Positions 32,992 to 45,200 of a stretch of DNA of 64,000 nt are shown here, one piece after another. The notes beneath the pieces were generated by a model. It was not told the origin of the DNA. It saw only the letters and a list, made by a program, of their open reading frames with translations, and did not search any database. This DNA is from Pseudoneurospora amorphoporcata (lineage: Eukaryota > Ascomycota > Sordariomycetes > Sordariales > Sordariaceae). The stretch spans positions 186,001 to 250,000 of the forward strand of contig MU859063.1 in NCBI GenBank assembly GCA_033297205.1. Reading direction: 5' to 3'. Each line of letters starts with the position of its first letter. Within the stretch, counting starts at the first letter, position 1. A program made the translations under genes and the position numbers.

Positions 32992-34553
32992 CTATCCATG
33001 ATCCGCTTCGCGTCTTGATTGTTAGACGCTCCTTGAGTGCTTTTTGTTGAGGCGTGTGAGTGGGATCGGGAAAGGCAAAAAAATCATATGGGTTGGGTTA
33101 TACATACAACAACACACAACGATATCGCGACGGCATGTAATGTGTTTGATGATCATTTCATGCTGATGGAATATGGAAAAAGAAAAGGGTCGGGGGCCGC
33201 CTCCGGGGTTTTCTTCCATTTTCTTCTTCTTCTTGGTAAGAAGGAAGGAGGTTGGCCGACACTTTACGAGCTACTTATTATCTAGTTCATTTATCAATGA
33301 CTCCTAATTTTGTTTATGTATCTATAGTCATGTTGGAAGGGGGTGTTCTGCGGGCACCAAGTCATGGCGTTGACTTTTTTAACCAAGCGATCTTTTGTCG
33401 AGTTCTCTTGTCAAGCATGTTCTTTCGTGTATCCAACATTGTATCTTTTGCGGTTTATGTACTGATATATCGATGATGAGGCACTGAGGGACATTTCTCA
33501 CTGTATCACCGTTCCCTTCACTGAGGGGTGCATAATCAATGGGCGTGCTTCTAACATGCAGTAACCCCAACCGAGCGGCTGATAAGATGATAAGAAAAAA
33601 AGTTTCAAAAAGTTTCCAAAATTTCTCCATGTTGTGCTTGTGCATCCTTCCCCTTGTCGAGGTGGTCTCGTCCAATGGGGAGGCAGGAGGCTACCCAAGT
33701 GTGGTGCGCAGTGACCACTTGCAGTCCAATCTCCTCTCAAAACTCCAGCCGTAGCCCGTTGTTCCCATCCTTCGGAGCAGTCAGTTCTTCCGCTGCGAGG
33801 AGAGACAGTGAGAGCGTGAACAAGTTGTTCCCATCCGACTTGGGATAGTTTCAATTTGAGGAAACATTCCTCCAGGTACGTCCACGAGACGAGAAGAGAC
33901 GAGCACCCCATTGCTTTCATTTGCATCATTTCCAATTGCCACTCTCTCCATCTTCCTTTTTTGTTTTTTTATACGCTGCTGCCCCATCAATCAATGGCTT
34001 CTTCCACTTAACACACCTTCACGCACATCCATCGCATTGCACTGCACTGGAGCGCTTCGCATTTTTGGTCATGAAAATACCGTCAATCTTTCAATCATTC
34101 ATTTTCTTTTTCAGAACACCAAAAATTGCAGCATTGTCATTTGGTGTCATTGCACTTTTGGTTGTTGTTGCCTTTTTCCTGTTGCCATCTCATTTTCTCT
34201 TTGCACGCTCGCTGTGTTAGTTGCCCTATAAATGACAACTACCACACTGCAAGTCTGCCACTGCCGGCCACCACCATGTCCATGTCCATGTCCAATGTCG
34301 ATAGAAAACCCTCAATTGATTTTTCCATATACTTGCCATGGACTTGCACATTGTTGTTCCATCCAGTCATTCTCCTTGCTGTTCAATTGGTACTCGTCCC
34401 ACTGCTAATACTAATGGTAATTCAAAGTGACTCGTAGCCAGTCAAGCTATCATCCCATCCATTGCCGTTGTCCTTCATTGCGACCAGCGGCAACCACAAC
34501 ACTTCAGATATACTATAGGTCGACAAGACCATACATGATAAGCACCAGCCGCC
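32992..34553. other. Intergenic and leader of the Zn2Cys6 gene
   Basis: This is the 3' flank of the coiled-coil gene followed by a T/C-rich upstream region of the regulator (TTTTTCCTGTTGCCATCTC-type, 33.9-34.25 kb). Several short frames with ATG (34275, for example) could be upstream ORFs in a long leader. No separate gene is supported. Confidence 0.5.
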
Positions 34554-37500
34554 ATGGATGAAAAGAAGCCTGACCCGGGAGCCGATGAGGTCATGACCGG
34601 CATCTCGCACCCCTACCCTTCCCCCAGCGTCGAGGCCACCGATGCTCAGTTCTACCACATCTCAGCCCAAAGGGAAGGCGATGATTTGGACCAGCACCAC
34701 GCCGTCCAGTCTGACGGGGCAGATCAGCCAGACGGCCTTCCCACTGTCACCGACCACCAGGCCCAGCACGGCCATCATGAAAACCACGACCTTCATGAAC
34801 TCCAAGAGCTACAAGACCCTGTCTCGCCAAGTCAGCACGCGCGACCAGGACCTTCGCTAAGTAATGAAGATTTGCAACTCGCTGCCCAGTTGACCCAGGA
34901 TCTCGCCCCTGTCATAGCTGCCGCCGCCGCTTCCCATAACCAGGCCCAAGATGAGCAGTTACAGGTCTCGGTGCAGGTCGATGTGCCTGTCCAGACCGAG
35001 GATGTGGACATGCAGGATGACACCGGCGACCCCGACCTCCAGGAACAGCTGCAAGCCCAGTTACAGAACCATAACCATGAGCTTCAGAGCGTGATGCAAT
35101 CCCATGCTGAACAACAACAGCAACAAGAACAACAGCAGCAGGATCAAAATCGTCAACAACAAGAGCAGCAACAGCAACAACAGTCACCTCAACAGCAGCA
35201 GCCATCTCAGTCATCACAGCAGCAGACTCAGCAACAGGAACAGCAACCGCAGGTCTCAGTACAGACTCATCCTCACTATGTCCAGCAGGTATCACAGATG
35301 CAGCAGACACCTGGCCCTACGGCAGCTCATCTCTCTACTCACATAGCCATTGACCATCTCGCAGGCGCCGCCCACCCTCAGTATGGCGCTGCTGTCCAGG
35401 ACAACACTCCTCCGCGGAAGCGCAGCAAGGTCTCCAGAGCTTGCGATGAGTGTCGTCGCAAGAAGATCAAATGTGACGCTCAATCTGAAGTGTCCGATCA
35501 GCCCTGCTCAAACTGCCGGCGTTCATCCGCCCCATGTCTCTTCAGCCGCGTTCCCCAGAAGCGTGGCCCAAGCAAAGGCTACATCAAAGAGCTGGCCGAC
35601 CGCATCAATACGATTGAGGGTAAGTTGACCGGTGCTGCTGTGCCCGACCCCCTTGATAGAAGGAGGATGACGCCCGCTGAGGCATTTGGGTCTCCGATCC
35701 CTGGCACTGATGATGGAAGGAAGAGGCCTTACTCGAGCATCTCGAGCGAGGCTTTTACTCCTCCAGCAGTTCATGAGCGGCTGGCGGGTTGGGGGTCGGA
35801 GTCGAATCGGGCGCCGGAGCATCGGCCGATTCGTCCATATCATCCGACTTATCCCCAGATTCACTCGTTGAATGATCTGGTGCCGAAGCCGCTGGCCATG
35901 TCGCAAAGTCCGGACGTGAATGGAGTGCAAGCGCGGCAGGCTTCGGAGGCGGCCGCTGATGCGGCATCGCAGGATGCGTTGGCTAGTAATGGCTTGTCTC
36001 AGGACCCGCTGGAGCAGGCGAGGGAGATCTCTGATGTTGCTTTTGAGTGGTGAGTGTCATGAAGCAAAAGCGAAGGGGAAAGGGACGGAAGAAAGCTAAC
36101 TGTGTCCCAGCTACCTAAACTCCGTACACCGGATATTCCCCATCCTAGCCAGCAGGAAAGACTGCGTCCACTCCATGCTGTCACAATGCCCACCAGTGCT
36201 CCAAGAGGCCTTCTACCATGCTCTTTTCGCCATGCTCAACCCCATGCTCCCCGAGTCAGCGGGCCGCGAGAACTGCAACTCGTTGACTTCCCATGGCCTT
36301 CTCAACGAGTGGGATTCTCAGCCCCGCACGGTCTCGTCACCGGTCGCCGACCTCGTCTGTCTACAGACGCTCATAATGCTCATCATCGAAGCCGACTACG
36401 GCGGCATCAACGCCGTCAAAGGTCAACGGGGCGGTCCCAAGAAGCTTTCCCTGCTGGGCGAGGCGGTTGGCTTGGGCTACATCATGAAGTTGCACCTTGC
36501 ACCTCCTCCTGAGGTCAATCCGAATATGGACCTGGATCCTGATTCCGAGAAGAATATCGCCCTAAGAGCATGGTGGACACTGGTTGCCTTGGACCGCTGG
36601 AACGCAGTGAGTACGGCGGCGCCGAGCATGATCAGTTCGGATGTGGTGGTCACGCCGGGACTGAGGAACATCATGGGTGATGTGGTTTACAATTATACCA
36701 GTGAGTTCGTTTGGTCCATTGGTATGGAAGAGCCTTGATTGCTGACAGTTTTGCGCAGAAATATCGTTCTTGTTGACACAGTTCATCCCCTTATTCCTTA
36801 CCCTGTCCGCGCCAACACCCTCGGACTTTGCGACGTCGACGACTAAGAAGCCCTTGGTCGCATCCCTCCTGAATGCGCTGATGGAAAGCTTCCGCTGGCA
36901 GTTTCCCGCCGATTTCATCACCTCCCCGTCTTCTGACCCAACATTACTACTGGCGTACTGGCACGTACGTCTGCTAGTGGACTTGTGCTCGGGGGGAGTC
37001 AAGGCAGACTTTGCCCTTCAAGATTGCGCTAACATCGTCGGTATCCTTACTGGTAACCCGGAGTTGTTGACGCCGCTCAATCACCACTTCATTAGTTTGG
37101 TATCCCTAGCGCTGCTAGAACTCGAAAAGCTGGAGAGGACAAAAGATGACGCAGGCCGCTTGCTCAAAGACTTGTTGGACTTCCGGGTAGCAGCCAGTCC
37201 CTGGACCGGCGTGGTGCGAGACAAGATCATGAGTGCCAGTTTGGTAAACAGGGAACGGAGCTCATCAGCGGCGGTCAACGGTAACCACAACAACAATGCT
37301 GCTGCTTCGAGTCAGTCACAAGTCCAGAGTCAACTCCAGGCTGCTCTTCAAAGCCAAAGCCTAAGCCAGCCACTACAGCAGCTTGCGGATTTGGCTACTG
37401 TGGCTGCTGGGGTGGAACAGAGCGCGAACGACGCGAGTGCGGAAAACATGGTATCTTCCGCTGCCGCCGTGGCAGCTGCAGCTGCGGCGGTTGCGGCTGC

Positions 37501-38851
37501 TGCGGCGGCGCATCATCAGCAGCAGAACGCTGCGCTGTCATCTTTCGGACAGACTGCACAGGTTCTTCCAACGTCTCTTGATGCGGAAGGTAATGGTGGA
37601 CAAGCTCGCGGAGAGACAAGTGCAGATCGGGACGTTGACATGGGTATGGGAGGCCCTGCTACTATCGGAAATGACGAGGAATGCCATACCAATGGCACAG
37701 AGCAGCACGGCGAGCCTGAGCAGCAGCAGCATCAGCAGCAGCAGCATTTCAAGATGGAGTACAGGTCAGATGAGGAGCACGAGTTCAAGACTGAACCTCA
37801 GCCTGAGACCCGACCGGAGGATCACCACCAGTCTAGGCAGCAGCAACAACAAGCTGAGCAGCCGCAGCAGCATGTATTGTCACCAAGTCCGGTTGATGGA
37901 AACGATATTGGTGCTGCTGGTCCGGGACAGCCGGAGACCTCTGCATCCGTCCAGGAACCGGAATCACAACCACCAGCGCCAGAAGCATCTACTCGGGAAG
38001 CTACAACCACCACAGTCGCCCCTGTAGCAGAGGCTGCTAATGCTAATGGAATATCCTCCGCCGCGGTTAATCAAAATGCCAACAAAGAGGACGGCGTCAC
38101 TCCCAACGGCACTGTCACCTCCGCCAGCCAAGCCAGCCTGACCGCTTCGCTCGCTCTCTCCCTTGGTTCTGGCTTCGGATCCCTGGGTCTGAATACGGCT
38201 GAGATCTACGAGCATTATCAGCGCCAGCAACAGGAGTTGCAACTGCAGAAGCAAGCGCAGCAGGCTGTTCAGCAGGCTACCCAGCAATCTCAGTCTCAAT
38301 CCCAGCCCCCTCAGGCTCCATCACAGGAGCAGCAGCAACAGCAGCAGCAGCAGCAGCAGCCGTACCACCAACAGCGGTTTGAACCAAAAGAGGCTCAGAC
38401 ATCTTCTTCACATCAGATTCATCAGTCGCAGCAAGTCCAGCAAGCCCAGCAACTCCCAGCTCAATTACAACCAGCGCAACCGCAACAGCCCTCCATACCC
38501 CTATCGCAAGCTCAAGCACAAGCTCAACTGCAGCAGGTCGTGGCAAAACAGCAGCAATTGGTTTTGCAAACTCTCCAGCAACATCATCAGCAGAACCAAG
38601 CACAACAGAAAACCGGGTCGTATGAACCGGAGGTGTTTCTCAAGGCTGGGTACTTGACTTGTTTTGGGGATGACCCGGTAGTAACTGATGTCAGCAATGG
38701 TGTTGGGAGCGCTAATGGATCTGGGGTTGGGGCCGGAAACGGATCTGGGAGTGGGAGTGGAAGCGGAACTGGTGATGGGAATAGCAATGTGAATGGGAAC
38801 GGGTCCGGGCTTGGCGGTGGGAATGGGACGGGAAACGGGACTTCGAAGTAG
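34554..38851 (+). CDS. Zn2Cys6 transcription factor with poly-Gln, Rgt1-like DNA-binding domain
   Basis: Exons are 34554-36049, 36111-36700 and 36759-38851 (donors GTGAGT, acceptors CCAG and GCAG), giving 1,392 residues to the TAG. The binuclear zinc cluster is at residues ~295-330 (SRACDECRRKKIKC, then CSNCRRSSAPC; spacing C2C6C10C2C6C). It is followed by SRVPQKRGPSKGYIKELADR, the linker typical of the Rgt1-like sugar-response group. Gln-rich segments lie before it (35.1-35.3 kb) and throughout the last 500 residues. The middle region (CYLNSVHRIFPILASRKDCV ... RAWWTLVALDRWNAV) is the fungal transcription-factor homology domain. The C-terminus is a Gly/Asn/Ser run (GSGSGSGTGDGNSN). It is a nuclear regulator; a role in glucose/carbon response is inference. 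The same frame stays open for 138 codons after the TAG. Confidence 0.93.
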
Positions 38852-39268
38852 GATTTCGAAGGTCTAGGACCGCTTTTGACGCCGCGTGTTGATGTGAAAA
38901 TGGCACACGAACACGATGGTCATGCCAGCACTGGCGCTGCCGTCAACGGTTTCCCCTCTGACTATAATCATGGGTTCAGTAACAGGTATGACTATTTTGG
39001 TGGTATGAATGGCTACTTGGCACAGGGTTCTTACATATCTGGTGCTGGTGCTGGACAATTACACATGTCTGTGTATCAAATTGGTACCAACGAGCATTCC
39101 ACTGGTACCTGGGCTTTACCTGAGCCTATGCTTGAGCCTGAGCCTGAGGATTTGCCTGAGCCATTGCCTCATACCGCGATCGTGCCTGCACTTGAGACGG
39201 CGACAGCGACAGCGAGCAATAAGCACGGGTATTTCGGTTCTCTGCAAGGCACGGCAGGTGGTGGATAG
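38852..39268 (+). other. In-frame 138-codon extension behind the regulator's TAG
   Basis: Directly after AAG-TAG the same frame reads DFEGLGPLLTPRVDVKMAHE, ... FSNRYDYFGGMNGYLAQGSY, ... LPEPMLEPEPEDLPEPLPH and ends GSLQGTAGGG-TAG. The composition is protein-like (Tyr/Gly, Pro-Glu repeats), and nothing else in the region explains the openness. It may be a C-terminus lost by a CAG-to-TAG change, a readthrough extension, or an exon reached by an intron ending at GTCTAG or GAAGTAG. It contains an ATG of its own at 38899, but no promoter is evident. Confidence 0.5.
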
Positions 39269-42200
39269 ATACAGAAAGATACTTGTAGGATACGAGCAAG
39301 GACTCCAGGGACATGAAAGGAGGCCGATAACGGATCAAAACCAGGATGATTCATGTTGGAGATGGCGAGATAGGAACGGCGCGGAAAGTTAAGAACCTTT
39401 TCTTTTGGTGAAGTGAGTGGGTTCTTTTGTTCTATATACTGTCTTATCAGCACATTTTTATTTTCTTCTTGTCTCTTCGTACTAACCGAACCCATTCTGC
39501 CTCGGACGCTTTTCACTGCATGTAGTGGGTGTCACTCATCCATCCGTACCTTATTCTCAACCTACCTTCACGGACGTGTGGCTCACCTCTCGCAAACACA
39601 CAGCTTCCCAAATTTCCGGCGGTCTCGTTCCTTCCCTGCGAGGTACTTTCCCGAGTCTCAAACGTGTGAAGGTTGGGCCTGCTGAACCTGACAGGAGGGT
39701 TCCTTCCCGACGACGTTAGACACGGGATCTCTTCATCAGCATTAGCTAGAATTCAATCTGACAAGCCAGTACACCGGCAGTAAACAACACAAAAAGGCGG
39801 AAAGTTATCCGTCATATCGGTTCACCAAACTTCCACGTCGATGGTTTGGTTCAAGTTACACGGCTGAGAGAGTGTCTGAGGCGGCTGTGGAGGGTGGTTC
39901 AGGGAAACTGGGAGCGGACTGGAGCATTGCACATTTCTGCATGGCTTGCCCTGTCTCCTTTACAGTTGCTAGCCATCTAGGTTATTGGAAAAGAGCAAAA
40001 AGGAAAGGGGAGGGTGGACCAGATAAAAGGAGGCGCAAAAGAGGGATGCAACAAATGGAAGGGAGAAAGCAAAACGCCGAGGCACTGAGACGGTAAAAAC
40101 ATATCAAATGGGTATGAATGAGTACGCTAGTAGTATCAGTAGGATTGCTTTACCATGAGGGCCTCTCTGCAGAGCGACGGGCTCAGAAGAGTGTGTCCTT
40201 GGGCTATGGTGGACTGAATTTCTTTGCCAATCAGCAAGATGGGACGGGTACGTATCTAACTCCGTGTATCGTTGCTCTCCTCTCCTCTCTTGCTTGTAGG
40301 ATATACATCCTGTTAATGTTCGTTTGTACAAAAATGGTACCTCTATGTATACCCATCAGGTTCCTCATGTTCGAACCACTTCCTCGGGAACTCTCCTGTC
40401 TTCTCCTCGAATACCTAGAACCACGAGACGATTACAAGGGATTGATCATTGTTTTCTCTCGTTCGTCTTCTTGTTTTACGCAAGTCCTTAAGTGACTCCA
40501 AGCTCCGGCTTTTACTCAGACAGGTGGTAAGTAGTAATGAAGAGTCATGTCCTTGGCTTTATGTAATTTCCGCCGCCAGCATCCTCAGTTCTATACCCTT
40601 ACGTAAATCTACTTTAAATATGTGATGTGAATTGGGTTGCTTAAGTAATAAAGTAAAGCCTTGGTTCTTGGAGATTCAAGTGTTCATTCCTTTCGCTTAG
40701 TCACTTCTTAATAAGTCAAGTCCCGAAGAACTATATATAGTCCACCTCCTATTAGCAAACCTATGCGTCCAAGGAAATCCCGTTGCGCAAGGCTAAGATT
40801 CGGCCGAGCAAGGTTTGTACGCTATCGATCGGCTTAGTCCTCCTCTACATGATACTCAACCATTGACGCCTACCTATGTGCATATCAAACTTTCTTGCAA
40901 GTTAGGCGGCGGCTCCATGGCCCTTCGGAACCCATCCCGTCCATCACGCACTGGATAACTGAGTGTCCTTGCTTGTGAAAATGGAAAACATACCTCTAGG
41001 GTTGGAAGCGACGGGGTTTGCCAATTACCACCGGCATATAACTAAACCTTGAACAGTTAGTCATCAACATCCGTTGTGAAAGCTCATCACGCCCTTCTCT
41101 TGTTCATTTTTTCATCATTCAACAGTCACGCACCACAAGACTCCCTCCCAAATAAAGGCGGTGGTTGACTACCGAGTGTAGTCCTCACTCCGTGTCTTTC
41201 CACATCACATCCTCCCTTGCCGTACGTACCATACGGTAACCATACAGTCCCAACCCCGTAATCCATCCTCCACGAATACTCACGAATACGAAGCGTATGA
41301 AAGGCGGACCGCCCCTTCCCTTCTCATCCCTTCCCTTCCACTTCTTCAGCTTTCATCCGTCCGCCACTTCATCCGCAACACCCATGGAATCCAGAATACC
41401 TCTTGCAAGCACCCGTACTGTACGTGAAACATAACCAGTCCCAAGCGAGAGTTCAAGCAGGGCAATGCCAGAAAGAATCTGGTATCTTGCTCATCCACTT
41501 CGTATCCTCGCTCGCTGTCTCGCGAGCTGCATTATCTCGGCTCTTTCCTCTTTTTGTGCATTGTTATCCTACTGTCCCGGCACCATCTCCAGCTCATCGG
41601 TTTCTCTCCAGAGCATCCAGGAAGTCCAGCTCTCCGTGTTCCCGCACCTCCGTGTTTTCCCCGCCCCTTTTCCCTCTTCGCTGTCTTCCCGTGCCCTGGC
41701 GTCCGGAGTTACGACCGGTCACAGGATACTGCAGGGTAGGAAGAATGGCCTCCTTCCACGGAGCCGATAGAGGGGGAGTTTTGCCATATTTATAGGAATG
41801 ATATGTACGCATCACGCCATTATCCCATAACTTTTATGCTTGGGGTACAGTAAACGAACGATTAATCACCCCCGGGAAGCCCGGGCGTCCGGGGGCCCGG
41901 AGGTCCGGAGGTTCGGCGGTAGTCCTAGTACGTATCTGTTCACGTGGTCCCATCAGATAGATGTAGCTAGGGAGGGTGTGGCTAGGGCAGGGCAGGGCAG
42001 GGCAGGGCAACGACAGGTCGACAGGTCGACAGAAAGGGTAAGGTAGGGTGGGTTTAGGGTAGGGCAGGCTTAACCCCTTTCGCCGGCATCTTATCAGATT
42101 GGGATCCCGGTAGCAGGAATCCATCACATCGAGACGTGACTTGAATTGAGGTGAGTCCGACAAGGAGTGGCTTGTTTGGCTGGTTGACCGCAAAAAAAGG

Positions 42201-45200
42201 GGGGAGTGCTTCATTGCTGAATGCTTTTCTTCGTCCGGTGAAGCATGGTGGAATGAGATGCTCGGTGTTACTGCCCTTTTCCTTTGGATAACCTGTTCCG
42301 CTTACTCAATGTGAGGTGTACGTATCGGCACTGTTAAAGCATGAATAACATAACCTTCTACACCCTTTGTCGTGGTGTAAGTGGTGTTGTAGTGTAGAAT
42401 ACCTAGAAGACAAGCACCTTGTGCAACTGCCGAACCAATCCAGCTGCGTTTGTCTATCATGTCAACTGCCGTTGCCTCCCATTCAGCTCAAATATCCAAT
42501 CGTTTTCCAGAAACGAAGTCCAGTTAAAGAACATCTTCGTCTTCCATCGCTTGGCTTCTCTTTCTAGCGGGAATGAAATGAAGGGGGTGGCGAGAAGTTG
42601 AAGTCCAGTGCAGTCCAGTGCAATCCAGTCAATCATATGCATGACGCCCCGGTCCTGGTTCCCGTAACCGGGCGTCGTAGTCCCGGCCATTCTGAGCCTC
42701 ATAGGTCGCAGCTTATTATCGAACTATTAGATCTAAGTGCAGACACTCAACCGGAGTCCGTGCTCCCCATGGTTGGAGAAGGATCGGTTCTGGGATTGCA
42801 ATGCGATAGATCGTCAATAGCTCGTCTCGGTTTCGTCTCGTCTCATCGCATTCCGTTCATCTCTTTGGCTTTTCGCCTTTCTGAGGTTGAGTCTAGATTT
42901 GGCTCTGGAAACGATGCTGTTCACATGAAGGCGCGGAGTTTGCTATCCGATTCCTTGACATCCAGGTACCGTGATGTGCAAGATTGTTGCCGGTGGTCTA
43001 CCCAAAAACAATTGTTGCTCGGAGTGGGTTTTTGTTGGTGAGAACAGTCATTGGCGTGCCGTCCGGCGGCTTGTGGTTGATCATAAAATTCGACCGAGAA
43101 CGGAGGCCACGAGAGCCATACCGACGTCCACCGCTTGGGATGCCTCTGGAGGTGCTGAGCTACACGGAGGTAGGTACACTACAACCGGACACATGTACAG
43201 TTGACGGACGGACGACGCGCGACGGGTCGCGGGTGGGCGGATGGCGGGGACCCTCCAACGTACCTTTGACCCACGAATCTGGCAACATCCCTGCTTCTGC
43301 CTCCGAATTTTTATGCGCCGTGTAATCCCCCCGGTCCGTTCCCTGGTTGGGTTGGCGACGGTTACAGCCTACAACCAGCTCCGAGCGGGTCCCTAGTATC
43401 GAGATCGGGCCCGGTGTGGGCGACGATACTGTACGTGGCCCGGAGGATGGGGATTAGGGTGCACACAAATGTTTCCACCTCGCCTCCGGGATTACAACGT
43501 AAGGGGGTCGGCAACGGGCCGATATGTACGTGATACCTTCAACTCATCAAAAGACGAGGGCCTGGAGACATGGTAGCTCGGCGACGGCTTTGTTCGTGAT
43601 ACCTATGTAAAATAATATCGAGGCAGTGGTTCGTCATGAAGATGGCTCGGAATGCTATAATGGTGTTGCTACCAATTCACAATCATGCGAAGAGCTAAAA
43701 TGTACTGGGTTAGTAATCTAGACTGCATCCTCATTGTATGATCTTGAAGATCTCGTTTCATCGATTTGTGTGAAGCGGCCGTGGTGTGGCATATCGATAT
43801 GGATAGCCGGCAACAACAGTTTCCGTGTCCCGGTACTGTCCCTGCCGAACCGTCCTCACCTCCCCGCCGTGCCCGGGCTAGGATGGTCCTCCACTCGGGT
43901 GGCCTAATCCACAATCCCGCTTCGACAAACCGAAATGGAGGGTCTTCTATCTCCGAAGGACCTACCGAATCTCCTTCGGATTTGATAGCCATGCTAAAAC
44001 GCTGTTGACCGAGCCTAGCAAAGTCTTACAGCCTCGAGAGTCACAGCCTGTCGTTGTCGTCGAAAGCACGACACCACCCGCTCCGCTATCAGAACCTAGT
44101 GATGCCTGGTCACTGCAGATCGACAAGTCAAGGTATCCAAGGCGATGGACCAATTATTTTCGGCATTAACCGCACACGCGTGTGCGGTTTCAATATCGAC
44201 GATCCAGTGACAAGTGTCGGGGTAGAGTGGGGATAGCTTCACTTTTCGTCTCGCTTTGTCTTACGTTGCGTGGCCACAGCCAGTTGTCGCACACAGAAAT
44301 GTTGAATGAAGAATTGCTCCGTCCTCGGTCCGTCCTCGAACTGCGGCTGGCATGAATGAATCACCGCTACTTCATCAAGCTGCTGTTTGAAATCCGACTT
44401 CGCCGGTCAACCAGCTCATGATGGGCTCGTTTACACTGCTAGTCGTTTGCAGATCCGTCAAGCACCGCCTCCTCGACAACCCCGTGCTCCAGCTTTTACT
44501 CCAGGAAAGATCAGAAAACCCGGAGATTTCGGAAAGCGCCCACGGGGCAGAGGAGCGGAAATAACACCAATTTGTGGAGGTTGGACGTTGAAATCGGAGT
44601 CGTCTCCGGATTGCCCAAACCATACGCACCCGGCAGTGCCGGACTTCCTGTCCCCATGCTGACATGCAATTGGATGATGGCCTTTTATTTACTCCCTATA
44701 ATTACCCCTGAAACACCATGTTTTCGTATGAAATGTAAACATCGACGTCGCATGCGTGTCATGACATCGTAGTGAGCGACTCCAATCTCCGAGTCTCTCC
44801 CCACCTGTCGTCACTCCTGCGCATTGTCGGTGGCATGGCGCACGTGTGACAACACAAATGATGGCTTGTCGACGATTCCCTTCCGTTCGTGGAGGTGTCC
44901 GATGCCCAATTGACAACCGACATCCGCACTCGCACAGAAAAGTTGAGATTTGCGCAGCGCGCGTCAAGTGCGCCTGTGAAATGGATTTTCGCCTTCGATT
45001 TCACAGGTAGTGGATCGGCATCCTACCCACCGCCGAGCCATTGAGCCAAACCAGATCCAGCCTGCTGGAACCCAAACTTGCCTAGCTTGGCGCCAGATGC
45101 CAGATGGTAACCTAGGAGACAAAGAGGTTCTCACGGTCCTGAGCCCTAGCTTGGCCGCCCTTGCCGCTTGCGAGCCCTAGCACGATATGCTTGTTGGTCA

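Noticed and set aside
40118..40495. 125-codon frame in the 39-46 kb space
   Set aside because: No domain, weak composition and no introns or promoter; could be chance at this density.
42040..42062. GGGTTTAGGG resembling telomeric TTAGGG
   Set aside because: A single unit only, in ordinary intergenic DNA; not an interstitial telomere array.
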